Assembly: GCA_019635695.1 (NCBI GenBank)
Contig: JAHBYZ010000011.1
Coordinates: 1 to 64,000 of the forward strand
From: Rhizobiaceae bacterium
Lineage (GTDB): Bacteria; Pseudomonadota; Alphaproteobacteria; Rhizobiales; Rhizobiaceae
DNA: 64,000 nt
Direction of reading: 5' to 3'
The translations under genes and the position numbers were made by a program. Of the stretch, positions 18,261-26,684 are shown piece by piece (position 1 is the first letter of the stretch; every line of letters starts with the position of its first letter). The notes beneath the pieces are model-generated. The model did not search any database and was not told the DNA's origin. It saw nothing but the letters and a program-made list of their open reading frames with translations.

Positions 18261-19493
18261 TCACACCACGTTCAGCCGCAGAGGGATGGCGTTCAGTTCC
18301 TCGATCCCGTTCTCGCCGACCAGAACGGTTCCGCCGATGCAGACGCGCTGGCCATCGCGCAGCGCATTGGGCTCGAAGGCAAAGGCGTGGCCTTCCTCGA
18401 TGACGAAGTCGCCGTCGAGCGGCACGCCGTGCGGCAGCTTCGGCAGGTGCGATAGCGCCGGGTCCACCTGCGGATAGAGCCGCGTGCCGCTGTTGAAGAT
18501 CGGCGCCACCGTCTGAACCATGGGCCCGGTGTTCCAGGTGCGCGACGTGACCAGCGGCGCCTCCATGATCTTCGCCAGCTCGGAGAACTTCATGCCCGGC
18601 CGCAGCGCGGCGATGCCGGCGTCGTAGGATTCGATGCAGACGGCCTCGAGCTCGCGGCGCAGCGCGCTCGGCTCGCCGACCGAGACGTCGATCTGCTGCT
18701 GGCTCTCGATACCGCCGTAGAAGGCGAATATCTCGGCGGCGATCGTGTCACCCGGCTTCAGGAAATGCGGCGCGCCGCCCATGGCGAACCATTCCGGCAC
18801 CTGCCAGGCGAACATGCCGGACCCGGCGCGCTCCAGCATGAAGGGCGAGCGGACCCACCCGCCGCCGGCCATGATCGCGTGGTAGGCGGCGGCAGCGATC
18901 TCGTGCTCGTTGCGGCCGTCGCGCGCGGCCTGCACGAAGGCGCGGCAGGCATCCTCGCCCAACGATGCCGCCTTGCGCAGAAGCACCCGCTCTTCAACGC
19001 TCTTCTTCACGACGATGCGCTCGAAGTCGTCGGAAACGTCGGTCCAGTCGACGGCCGGCAGCAGTCCGAGCACGCGCTTCCAGTTGTTGTAGGAGATGAT
19101 GCCAGCCCATTCGCCGACCATGCGGCTGGTCAGGCCGACGACGCCGATCCGGGCGCGGTCCAGCCCAAGCTCCTTCAGGTGCTTCGCCATGTTGGCGATG
19201 CTGTCTCCGGCGACCCAGTGCTCGACCCAGCGCTGCCAGCGCTGGCCGGGAACGTCATAGCGGTCGAGCGGCACGTCGCCAATGAACACGGCGGGCTCGC
19301 CCTTGACGGGCAGCACCACGATCGACTTCTTGGCCTCGTTGGTGATGTAGGAATCGGCCGCGTCGCGCCCCTGCCCGAACACCACGACGCCCTCCAGCCC
19401 GTGCCGTTCCAGCATCGCGCGCACCGCGGCCCAGCGGCGGTCGCGCTCGGCGAGCGAGAGCACGGGATAGTCGTTCCGCTGGTTCGTCGTCAT
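18261..19493 (-). CDS. M24 (pita-bread fold) protein, most metal ligands missing
   Basis: 410 residues with creatinase/aminopeptidase P layout: N-terminal domain (VRAMLERHGLEGVVVFG...) and a pita-bread C-terminal domain from about residue 180 (ERVLLRKAASLGEDACRAFVQAA). In active M24 enzymes the metals are held by Asp, Asp, His, Glu, Glu. Here the segments that should carry them read AAEIFAFYGGIESQQQ (Glu and Gln instead of two Asp), TWNTGPMVQT (no GHGIG His), FAFEP (Glu kept) and CIGGTVLV (no E-D). Peptidase activity is therefore doubtful. ATG 19493 follows CGGAGAACGAC. Distal gene of the leftward catabolic cluster. Confidence 0.82.
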   Translation of the reverse strand: MTTNQRNDYPVLSLAERDRRWAAVRAMLERHGLEGVVVFGQGRDAADSYITNEAKKSIVVLPVKGEPAVFIGDVPLDRYDVPGQRWQRWVEHWVAGDSIANMAKHLKELGLDRARIGVVGLTSRMVGEWAGIISYNNWKRVLGLLPAVDWTDVSDDFERIVVKKSVEERVLLRKAASLGEDACRAFVQAARDGRNEHEIAAAAYHAIMAGGGWVRSPFMLERAGSGMFAWQVPEWFAMGGAPHFLKPGDTIAAEIFAFYGGIESQQQIDVSVGEPSALRRELEAVCIESYDAGIAALRPGMKFSELAKIMEAPLVTSRTWNTGPMVQTVAPIFNSGTRLYPQVDPALSHLPKLPHGVPLDGDFVIEEGHAFAFEPNALRDGQRVCIGGTVLVGENGIEELNAIPLRLNVV

Positions 19494-19522
19494 GTCGTTC
19501 TCCGGTTCTGAATGGTGTGCGG

Positions 19523-20563
19523 TCAGGCGGCGTGCCGGCCTGCGGCGAGGTGGCGCCGCAGCGCAGCCGCGCTGCGGCGGATGAAATCGAGCGGCTCGCC
19601 CTCGACCACGGGGCCGCGCAGGGTGTCGAGGTCCGGCGAGCGGGAGCTTTTCGCGTAACCGATGAGCGTTTCCAGCTCGGCGCCGACGAGGTCGGGGTGC
19701 CCTTCGAGCCAGCGCGGGTCGCGGTAGGGGATCGCCATCTCGCCGCGCCCGCGCAGGATGCCTTCGATGGACAGCATCACCTCGCGCCCGTCGGGCGTCT
19801 TGTCCGGCAACGTGCCCAGTAGCGCCGGCCAGTCGATGACGCCCTCGCCCACGGGCAGCAGGAAGCGCGCCAGCCCCTCAGAGGTCTCGAGGAGTGCCAT
19901 GTCGCGAACATGTGTGGCACGCACGTAGGGTGCTGCGCGCAGCGCCGCCGCCACGGGCTCCTCGCCGCGCACTGCCACATTGGCCGTGTCGAAGGTGATG
20001 CCCAGCACATCCGGCCCGACAGCCTCGACGATGCGCACCAGTTCGAAGCTGGTGATCTCCTCGTGCGTCTCGATGTTCAGGCGCGAACCGTGATCGCGCA
20101 GCACAGGCGCCAGCGCACGAAGGAAGGTCGTCGTCGCATCGAGCTGTTCGGGCCAGTCGACATCGGTGCGAAACCGGTCGAAGGCAAAGATTCCACGCGG
20201 CGCGAGGTCGAACTGATAGTTGCAGAGTGCGGTCCACAAGTCGTGGATGCCGGCCTGCGCCGCCGCCTCGATCGTGCGCACCATCGCCTGCCGGTAGTCG
20301 CCGCCGCCCAACGCCCGGATGGCCGGCATCTCAGGTGTGGAGAACGGGTTCACCTTGCCCACGCCAGCTTCGATCCGCAGCCCCATGCTGGCGGCGTGGT
20401 TCGCGACTTCCAGCATCTGGCCGCGGTCCAGTGTCGGCGAGAGTTCCAGCACCGAGCGGAAGAATACGCCGTCGAGGCCCTCCCGCTTGGCCTGTTCCAG
20501 CAGCCAGCCGGCGTCGTGCGACGCCGCGCCGGGAAACTTCGTGCTGTCGACGCCGACCAGCAT
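19523..20563 (-). CDS. Sugar phosphate isomerase/epimerase-fold (AP_endonuc_2) protein
   Basis: 346-residue TIM-barrel protein of the xylose-isomerase-like/IolE-IolI-like family. Four metal ligands appear intact: Glu in LNIETHEEITSFE near residue 163, Asp in GITFDTANVAVRGEEP near residue 195, His in YVRATHVRDMAL near residue 220, and Glu in LSIEGILRG near residue 270. Cytosolic. It starts 4 bases after the BBE-type oxidase gene and precedes the M24-like gene by 29 bases. A paralogue with the same motif order lies at 22036-23046, so the two may act on related substrates or form a pair. Substrate unknown. Confidence 0.87.
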   Translation of the reverse strand: MLVGVDSTKFPGAASHDAGWLLEQAKREGLDGVFFRSVLELSPTLDRGQMLEVANHAASMGLRIEAGVGKVNPFSTPEMPAIRALGGGDYRQAMVRTIEAAAQAGIHDLWTALCNYQFDLAPRGIFAFDRFRTDVDWPEQLDATTTFLRALAPVLRDHGSRLNIETHEEITSFELVRIVEAVGPDVLGITFDTANVAVRGEEPVAAALRAAPYVRATHVRDMALLETSEGLARFLLPVGEGVIDWPALLGTLPDKTPDGREVMLSIEGILRGRGEMAIPYRDPRWLEGHPDLVGAELETLIGYAKSSRSPDLDTLRGPVVEGEPLDFIRRSAAALRRHLAAGRHAA

Positions 20564-20567
20564 GCTC

Positions 20568-22010
20568 CTATTTCCCGGCCCACTCCGAACCGGCCGGCGC
20601 GGTTTCCAGCGCGACCAGCCCGTGCGCGAACACGTTTGCCGGGTCGTACTTCGCCTTCAGCGCCGCAAGCCGATCATATTTCGCGCCGTAGACCTGGCGC
20701 CCGGAGGCGGCGTCCTTCTGCTCGGAGGTGAAATTGATGTAGGTGCCGTTTTCCCAGGGCGCGATGGCCGCGGTGAAGCGCTTGACCCACGCCACCAGTT
20801 CCGGCCGCTCATCGGGATACTCCCAGTCAGCACCGATATTCCCGCCCCAGCGCGAATGGATGCCCGAGGTCGAATCGTTCTGGTGGTTGCGCGGCGTCAG
20901 CTTGCCGGCGATCAGCTCGAAGGGGCACATCACCTGATGCGCGATGTGCGCGCTCGAATTGAGCGACCGGCCCGGATACGCGTCGGAATGCTCGATTGCC
21001 GTGTCGATCAGTTCGTCCGGCAGTTCGCGGAACGCGACGTGGCGCCAGTAGTGCGATATGCCATAGCGAAACTCGTCGTCGGTCGAGTGCTGCAGGGTGA
21101 CATGCGGCATCGACCGCAGGCTCTGGTAGATCGGCGTGCCGTGCGCGAACATCGGCGCCGACAGCGCCGGCTCTTCCGCCGGATCGCCGTAGGTGACCGT
21201 GGCCACGGAGATCACCGGCTTGCCGCGATGCTCGCGCGGCACCTGGCTCCAGTATTCCGGGCATCTGTAGAGCCGCACATAGGTGCCGACGCGATCGGGC
21301 ATGGCCGGGCCGAGCTCGCGGAAGCGGCGCAGGATCTCGCGCCGGTCATCGGCCGGGTAGAGCGCCAGCCGCACGGTGGCGAGGCCCGGCAGGTCCACGT
21401 AGCGGAACACGAATTGCGTGGCGATGCCGAAATTGTGTCCCGCGCCCTTCAGTGCCCAGAACAGGTCCGGCTCGCTCTGCGTGTTCACGCGCCGCACCAC
21501 GCCGTCGGCGGTGACGATTTCGACCTCTTCGAGAAACTCCACCGTGGCGCCGAACATGCGCGACAGATACCCGACGCCTCCTCCCAGCGTCAGGCCGGCG
21601 ACGCCGGTGTGCGAAACGACGCCTGCCGGCAGCGCGATGTCGTAGGGCTCGGCCGCGCGGTCGACGTCGCCCCACCGGCAGCCGGGGCCGACGATCAGCC
21701 GGCGCTTCGCGCGGTCGACGGTGACCTCGCGCATCAGCCCCATGTCGATCAGCACGCTGCCGTCGGCAACCGCCGTTCCGGCGAGGTTGTGGCCGCCTCC
21801 GCGAACGGTGAGCGGCACCTTGTTGGCCGTGCACCAGCGCAGCGCCGCCGCTGCGTCGCGCGACTGCCGGCAGCGCACGATGGCAGCGGGAAAATGATCG
21901 ATGTCAGCGTTCCAGACGCGCCTCAGCGTCTCGTAGCCCGGCTGTCCCGGGAAGACGACATCGCAGTCCACGGCCGTTTCGAGGCCGGCAGGCAGGGTTG
22001 CGCTGGCCAT
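20568..22010 (-). CDS. FAD-binding oxidoreductase, berberine-bridge-enzyme type
   Basis: 480 residues. FAD-binding_4 domain with RGGGHNLAGTAV near residue 65, whose His is the usual 8-alpha FAD attachment site, and GVAGLTLGGGVGYLSR near residue 125; the Cys that forms the second FAD bond in bicovalent BBE enzymes is absent there. The C-terminal BBE block KYDRLAALKAKYDPANVF is intact. Such enzymes oxidise sugars, alcohols or alkaloid-like compounds using oxygen. ATG 22010 is chosen over ATG 22043 because AAGGAG lies 7 bases before it. It is sandwiched between two isomerase-fold paralogues. Confidence 0.88.
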   Translation of the reverse strand: MASATLPAGLETAVDCDVVFPGQPGYETLRRVWNADIDHFPAAIVRCRQSRDAAAALRWCTANKVPLTVRGGGHNLAGTAVADGSVLIDMGLMREVTVDRAKRRLIVGPGCRWGDVDRAAEPYDIALPAGVVSHTGVAGLTLGGGVGYLSRMFGATVEFLEEVEIVTADGVVRRVNTQSEPDLFWALKGAGHNFGIATQFVFRYVDLPGLATVRLALYPADDRREILRRFRELGPAMPDRVGTYVRLYRCPEYWSQVPREHRGKPVISVATVTYGDPAEEPALSAPMFAHGTPIYQSLRSMPHVTLQHSTDDEFRYGISHYWRHVAFRELPDELIDTAIEHSDAYPGRSLNSSAHIAHQVMCPFELIAGKLTPRNHQNDSTSGIHSRWGGNIGADWEYPDERPELVAWVKRFTAAIAPWENGTYINFTSEQKDAASGRQVYGAKYDRLAALKAKYDPANVFAHGLVALETAPAGSEWAGK

Positions 22011-22035
22011 CAGCTTCTCCTTGTGGGTCAGGTGG

Positions 22036-23046
22036 TCATGCATGGAGGTGGGTCCGCAGGCTCGCCAGCGAACCGCTCAGGAAAGCGACGTAGTCGGAGC
22101 GACGATCCGGTCCCAGCGGCACGGGCGCGGCCATGCCGGCATCCGCCAGCCGGCCGAGCTCGACGATCTCGGCGGCATCGAGGTCGGGATGCGCGGCGCA
22201 CCACGCCGGATCGTCGGGAGACAGGGTCATTTCGGCACGCGAACCGCCGATGCCCTCAATCATCAAGTCAACGTCCGGGTTACTGGAAAGCAGCGTGACA
22301 AGCGCCTTGTCCCACTCGATCTGACCCTGTCCGAGCGGTGCGAGAAAACGCGAGATGGAGCCGCTTTTGCGCACCAGCACCGCGTCGCGCAGATGCGTGA
22401 TGTGCGTGTGCGGCGCGGCACGCAGGATGCCCGGCCCGAACGCCTCGCCACGCACCGGCAGGTTGGCCGGGTCGAGGCAAATGCCGAGCACATCATCCCC
22501 CGCGGCTTCGACCAGCAGCAGGATCTCGTGCGTTGTGATTTCCTCATGCGTCTCGATATTGAGCCGCACGCCCGACCGTCGCAGGGACGGCGACAACTTT
22601 TCCACGAAGCGCCGCGTCGCATCGAGCTGCGCCTGCCAGGCCACGTCGGTGCGGAAACGGTCGAAGCAGAACGGCGCCGGGAGTTCCCGCTTGAAGCCGC
22701 CGGTGGCAGTCCACGCCTCGCGCCAGCCATGCTCGCCGCAGATGCCGATCATCCGCTCCATACCGGCGAGGTAGGAGCCGTCGCCGAGCCGGCGCACGCG
22801 CGGCAGCTCGGCGGTCATGTAGGGGTTGATCTTGCCGAGCCCGGCGCGGACGAAAAAGCCGCGCCGCTCGGCCTCGCGGGCGAAGCGGGCGATCCCGGCC
22901 GCGTCGAGCGTCGGGAACGCCTCGTCCAGCGTGCGCAGCAGGATGCCGCGGAAGCCCAGTTCCTCCAGCGCATCGAGCGCGCCGAACGGATCGCCGATCA
23001 GCGACGCGCCGGCGTCGAACTTCGCATCAGCCCCGATCCGTCTCAT
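22036..23046 (-). CDS. Sugar phosphate isomerase/epimerase-fold protein (paralogue of 19523-20563)
   Basis: 336-residue TIM-barrel protein with the same motif series as its downstream paralogue: LNIETHEEITTHE, GICLDPANLPVRGE, HTHITHLRDAVL and LMIEGIGGS, giving Glu-Asp-His-Glu metal ligands. The two proteins also share segments such as the FDRFRTDV region near residue 130, indicating duplication within the cluster. The start overlaps the upstream ATPase stop by 4 bases. Likely isomerises or epimerises a sugar or keto-sugar taken up by the adjacent transporter; that is inference from position. Confidence 0.87.
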   Translation of the reverse strand: MRRIGADAKFDAGASLIGDPFGALDALEELGFRGILLRTLDEAFPTLDAAGIARFAREAERRGFFVRAGLGKINPYMTAELPRVRRLGDGSYLAGMERMIGICGEHGWREAWTATGGFKRELPAPFCFDRFRTDVAWQAQLDATRRFVEKLSPSLRRSGVRLNIETHEEITTHEILLLVEAAGDDVLGICLDPANLPVRGEAFGPGILRAAPHTHITHLRDAVLVRKSGSISRFLAPLGQGQIEWDKALVTLLSSNPDVDLMIEGIGGSRAEMTLSPDDPAWCAAHPDLDAAEIVELGRLADAGMAAPVPLGPDRRSDYVAFLSGSLASLRTHLHA

Positions 23047-23858
23047 CGCGCGGCGGCCAGCCTTGTCAGCCGCGCCGCGCGGCGCTCGCGCTCGACCTGC
23101 GGGTCTGGAACCGCGACCGCGTCCAGCAGTTCGCGCGTATAGGCCGCCTTCGGCGCCGAATAGACCTGGGCGACGTCGCCAGTTTCCTCGACAACTCCGC
23201 GGCGCAGCACGACGATGCGGGTGCAGAGATATTTCACCACCGCGAGATCGTGCGCGACGAACAGGATGGTGAGGCCGAGCTCCTTCTGCATGTCCTTGAG
23301 CAGGTTGAGCACCTGCGCCTGCACGGAAACGTCGAGCGCCGACACAGGTTCGTCGCAGAGCAGGACGCGCGGCTCGACGGTGAGCGCACGGATGATGGCG
23401 ATGCGCTGGCGCTGCCCGCCGGAGAAGTGGCGCGGATAGCGCGACAGATGCTCTTGGTGCAGCCCCAGCCGGTGGATCAGGTAGAGGACGCGCTCGCGTC
23501 GCGCCGCGGCGGTGTAGCCACCCGCCACCAGCATGGGCTCCTCGAGGATCTGCATGACTGTCATGCGAGGGTCGAGGCTGGAATAGGGATCCTGGAAGAT
23601 CATCTGCACGTCGCGGCGATAGCGGCGCATCTGTTCGCGCGTCGCCGCCGAGAGGTCGACGCCGTCATAGGCGATGCGCCCCCCGCTCGGCTTCTCCAGT
23701 CCCACCATGCAGCGTATGGCGGTCGACTTGCCGGAACCGGATTCGCCGACCAGTCCCAGAACCTCGCCGGCGCGCAGCTCGAACGAAACGTCGTTCAGCG
23801 CAAGCATGGCGCCGAAGCGCTTGGTCAGGCCGGAAACCTCGATGAGCTGGCTAGACAT
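23043..23858 (-). CDS. Opp/Dpp-type ABC transporter ATPase (OppF/DppF-like)
   Basis: 271 residues. Walker A GESGSGKST near residue 38, Q-loop MIFQDPYSSLDPRMTV near residue 88 (the PYSSLDPR text is diagnostic of the F-type subunit), signature FSGGQRQRIAIIRAL near residue 143, Walker B VLLCDEPVSALDVS near residue 163, and FVAHDLAVVKYL near residue 200. It overlaps the D-type ATPase by 8 bases. The second ATPase of a peptide/opine/oligosaccharide-type importer. The C-terminal zinc/iron-binding tail of the family is reduced to a short basic end. Confidence 0.93.
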   Translation of the reverse strand: MSSQLIEVSGLTKRFGAMLALNDVSFELRAGEVLGLVGESGSGKSTAIRCMVGLEKPSGGRIAYDGVDLSAATREQMRRYRRDVQMIFQDPYSSLDPRMTVMQILEEPMLVAGGYTAAARRERVLYLIHRLGLHQEHLSRYPRHFSGGQRQRIAIIRALTVEPRVLLCDEPVSALDVSVQAQVLNLLKDMQKELGLTILFVAHDLAVVKYLCTRIVVLRRGVVEETGDVAQVYSAPKAAYTRELLDAVAVPDPQVERERRAARLTRLAAAR

Positions 23859-24729
23859 GCGCCCCTCCGGGGTTGCGCGCCATATACTCCTCGACCGTGC
23901 TGAGCCGCACTGCCGGATCGGCGTCCAGTCGGGCGATCGAGCCGATCAGGCCCCGCGTGTAGGGATGCTGCGGCGCGGCGAAGAGGCCGTCGACGTCACG
24001 CTTCTCGACGAACGCGCCGCGGTGCATCACGATGACCTGGTGGGCGAGGCCGGCAACGATGGAAAGGTCGTGCGTGATGAACAGCACGGCGAGCCCGAGT
24101 TCGCCTGACTGCTCGACGATCAGATCGAGAACCTGCTCCTGCACGCGCACGTCGAGCGCTGTGGTCGGCTCGTCGGCGATCAAAAGGCGCGGCTGTCCGA
24201 TGAGGGCTGCAGCCATCACTACGCGCTGGCGCATGCCGCCCGAGAACTCTCCGGGGTATGAGCCAAGCCTTTCCCTGGCGCGCGGCACCCGCAGCCGGTC
24301 GAGCATCTCGCCGGCGCGCGTCCATGCTTCCCTGCGCGACATGCCGCGCACCACCAGCGGCTCGGCCACCTGCTCGCCGATGGTCAGCACCGGGTTCAGC
24401 GCCGTCATGGGATCCTGGAAGATCATGGAAATTTCGTCGCCGCGCAGGCGGCGCATCTCGACCTCCGGGGCGCCGACCAATTCGCGGCCGTCCCAACGGA
24501 TCGATCCTGCGAGATCGACATTGGTGTCGAGCCGCATGATCGCGCGGGCGGTCATGGATTTGCCGGAGCCGGACTCGCCGACAAGAGCAACGCGCTCTCC
24601 GGCCGCAATGGAGAAGCTCACGCCGTTGACCAGCACGAGGTCGTCGTCGCCCCGGTCCATGCGGTTGCGCGACGGGATCGAGACGCGCAGGCGCTCGACC
24701 TGAAGCAGGGGCTGCGAAGCGGCGCTCAT
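23851..24729 (-). CDS. Opp/Dpp-type ABC transporter ATPase (OppD/DppD-like)
   Basis: 292 residues. Walker A GESGSGKSMTARAI near residue 50, Q-loop MIFQDPMTALNPVLTI near residue 100 (typical D-type PMTALNP), signature FSGGMRQRVVMAAAL near residue 160, Walker B LLIADEPTTALDVR near residue 180, and FITHDLSIVAGL near residue 215; QHPYTRGLIGSI near residue 262 is the family tail. ATG 24729 is used because it overlaps the upstream permease stop by 4 bases; the frame is open to 25560, but that part only shadows the permease. Confidence 0.93.
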   Translation of the reverse strand: MSAASQPLLQVERLRVSIPSRNRMDRGDDDLVLVNGVSFSIAAGERVALVGESGSGKSMTARAIMRLDTNVDLAGSIRWDGRELVGAPEVEMRRLRGDEISMIFQDPMTALNPVLTIGEQVAEPLVVRGMSRREAWTRAGEMLDRLRVPRARERLGSYPGEFSGGMRQRVVMAAALIGQPRLLIADEPTTALDVRVQEQVLDLIVEQSGELGLAVLFITHDLSIVAGLAHQVIVMHRGAFVEKRDVDGLFAAPQHPYTRGLIGSIARLDADPAVRLSTVEEYMARNPGGAHV

Positions 24730-25613
24730 CGCGAAGCCCTCAGAGTTGGGTCGTTCAGCCTGCGGATGGCGTCGCCGACGAGGCCGAAGGCGACCGCGGC
24801 GATCGTGATGGCGAGGCCGGGGAACAGCGATATCCACCAGGCCGTGGTGATGAATTCCTGGCCCTGCGCGATCATCGAGCCCCAGTCGGCGGAGGGCGGC
24901 GGAGCGCCGACGCCGAGGAAGGAGAGGCCGGCCATCATCACGATGCAGCCCGACACCTCCATGCTCGCGAGCACATAGACCGCGTCCATCGAGTTCGGCA
25001 GCGCGTGGCGCAGCATCAGGCGCATGCGCGACACGCCCATAACCTGCGCCGCCTCGACATAGGCGCTGGTCATCGTCTCGCGCAGAATGTTGCGCGTCAC
25101 CCGCGCAGTGCCGGGCCAGAGCGCGGCAACCATGGCGATAATGATCGACGTGAGCGAGGAACCCAGCACTGCCGTCAGCCCCAGCGCCAGCACCAGCGAC
25201 GGGATCGACAGGAATATCTCGGTGATGCGCATGATGATGTCGTCGAGCCAGCGGGGCGAAAGCGCGGCTATGCTGGCGACGAAGACGCCAATCACAGTCG
25301 CAAGCACGACGACGCTTGCGGCGGCCAGGATGGTGAGCGGCGCGCCGGCGAGCAGCCGCGAGAACACGTCTCGGCCGACGTCGTCCGTGCCCAGCCAATA
25401 GGCCGCGCCTGGCGGCTCGAGTCCGGCGAGCGGGTTGATGGTGTAGGGGTCGTGCGGCGTCAGCCATGGCCCGAAGATCGAGACCAGCAGCAGCAGGCAA
25501 ACCAGAGCCACCGCGATGCGGTCGACGACCGGGCCGCCGAAGCCGAACAGCTTGCGCCATGCGGCGGCGAAACCGGACATATCGCCCCGAAGCGGCATCT
25601 TCTCGACGCTCAT
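24726..25613 (-). CDS. Opp/Dpp-type ABC transporter permease (DppC-like)
   Basis: 295 residues with about six membrane segments. The N-terminal cytosolic stretch is followed by AVALVCLLLLVSIFGPWL near residue 40; HDPYTINPLAGLEPPG and HWLGTDDVGRD-like text (read YWLGTDDVGRDVFSRLL) near residue 80 is the DppC hallmark; the coupling loop YVEAAQVMGVSRMRLMLRHA is near residue 190. ATG 25613 overlaps the preceding permease stop by 4 bases. The inner-membrane partner of the DppB-like subunit. Confidence 0.93.
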   Translation of the reverse strand: MSVEKMPLRGDMSGFAAAWRKLFGFGGPVVDRIAVALVCLLLLVSIFGPWLTPHDPYTINPLAGLEPPGAAYWLGTDDVGRDVFSRLLAGAPLTILAAASVVVLATVIGVFVASIAALSPRWLDDIIMRITEIFLSIPSLVLALGLTAVLGSSLTSIIIAMVAALWPGTARVTRNILRETMTSAYVEAAQVMGVSRMRLMLRHALPNSMDAVYVLASMEVSGCIVMMAGLSFLGVGAPPPSADWGSMIAQGQEFITTAWWISLFPGLAITIAAVAFGLVGDAIRRLNDPTLRASR

Positions 25614-26629
25614 GTGCGACCTACCTGCGCGCTGCGCACGCGCGGATCGAGCACCATCTGGGCAAGATCGACAACGAGCGACGTGAAGATGAACACGACG
25701 CCCACGACGAGCACCGAACCGAGGACCGCAAAGGTATCGTGGTTGACGATCGACTTGTGCATCAGGCTGCCGATGCCCTGCAGTGCGAACACGGTCTCGA
25801 CCAGAACCGCCGCGCTCATCATCCAGCCGAACTGCATGCCGACGATGGTGAGCGACGAGCCGAGCGCGGAACGGAAGCCGTGGCGCATGATCACGCGGCC
25901 AGGCGGCACGCCCTTGGATACGGCGAAGGTGATGTAGTCGGAGCGCATGGCGCTGACCATGTTGGAGCGCACGTTGCGCGCCAGCGTCGAGATGAACGGC
26001 CCTGACAGCGCCAGCGCCGGCAGGATCAGGTGGCTGACGGAGTCGGCGAAATTCGTCCACGACCCGAACAGGATGGAATCGAGGACGGTGAAGCCGGTGA
26101 CGTCGGGCGGCGCCGCGCCGATGCTGTTCTCTCCGCTGATGGGGAACCAGCGCAGCTGCGACCCCAAAATCCAGCGCAGCATGATGGCGAGCCAGAACAC
26201 CGGAATGCCCCCCTCGATGACGAGGATGATGCGGATTGCGGCATCTGCGGCGCGTCCCTGCTTCACCGCGGCAACGATTCCGAGTGGAACGGCAACGGCA
26301 ATGGTGATGGCCATGCCGATGAACACGAGCTGGATGGTGCTGGGCAGCACCATGGCGATCTCGTCGACGACGCTCTGGTGCGTATAGGCGGAGACTCCGA
26401 GATCGCCGCCGAGCGCACTGAAGAGATAGTCGAGATATTGGATGAAGAGCGGCCGGTCGAGGCCCATCGTGATCCGCATCTGCTCGACCTGCTCGGGCGT
26501 CGCAAGCCGACCCGCAGCCACGGCGGCGATATCGCCGGGGATAAGCCTGGACATGAGGAAAACCAGCGTCGCAATGCCCCAGAGCGCGAGCGCCGCGAGA
26601 GCGAACCTGCGAATTACGAAGAAGGTCAT
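25610..26629 (-). CDS. Opp/Dpp-type ABC transporter permease (DppB-like)
   Basis: 339 residues. Begins with the family N-terminal helix FFVIRRFALAALALWGIATLVFLMSRLIPGD, shown here as two parts (RRFALAALALWG and FLMSRLIPGD). Six membrane segments; the coupling loop SDYITFAVSKGVPPGRVIMR lies near residue 240. GGAGG precedes ATG 26629. First gene of the transporter core; the frameshifted binding-protein gene lies 55 bases upstream with a hairpin between. Confidence 0.93.
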   Translation of the reverse strand: MTFFVIRRFALAALALWGIATLVFLMSRLIPGDIAAVAAGRLATPEQVEQMRITMGLDRPLFIQYLDYLFSALGGDLGVSAYTHQSVVDEIAMVLPSTIQLVFIGMAITIAVAVPLGIVAAVKQGRAADAAIRIILVIEGGIPVFWLAIMLRWILGSQLRWFPISGENSIGAAPPDVTGFTVLDSILFGSWTNFADSVSHLILPALALSGPFISTLARNVRSNMVSAMRSDYITFAVSKGVPPGRVIMRHGFRSALGSSLTIVGMQFGWMMSAAVLVETVFALQGIGSLMHKSIVNHDTFAVLGSVLVVGVVFIFTSLVVDLAQMVLDPRVRSAQVGRT

Positions 26630-26649
26630 GCGGGGCCTCCGTCGGGTGT

Positions 26650-26677
26650 CGGGGCGAGGTGCGGAGACCTCGCCCCG
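26650..26677 (-). promoter_or_regulatory. Intergenic stem-loop between binding-protein and permease genes
   Basis: A perfect 11-bp GC-rich inverted repeat (26650-26660 with 26667-26677) with a 6-base loop sits in the 55-base gap. It has no T-run. Hairpins at this place often protect the 3' end of the binding-protein message or cause partial termination, which yields more binding protein than permease. Function here is inferred. Confidence 0.6.
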
Positions 26678-26684
26678 GGGTGCA

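Noticed and set aside
23851-25560. Apparent fusion of an Arg/Ala-rich N-terminal region to the OppD-like ATPase
   Set aside because: The extension is a frame shadow of the DppC-like permease gene; ATG 24729 with a 4-bp overlap is the natural start.
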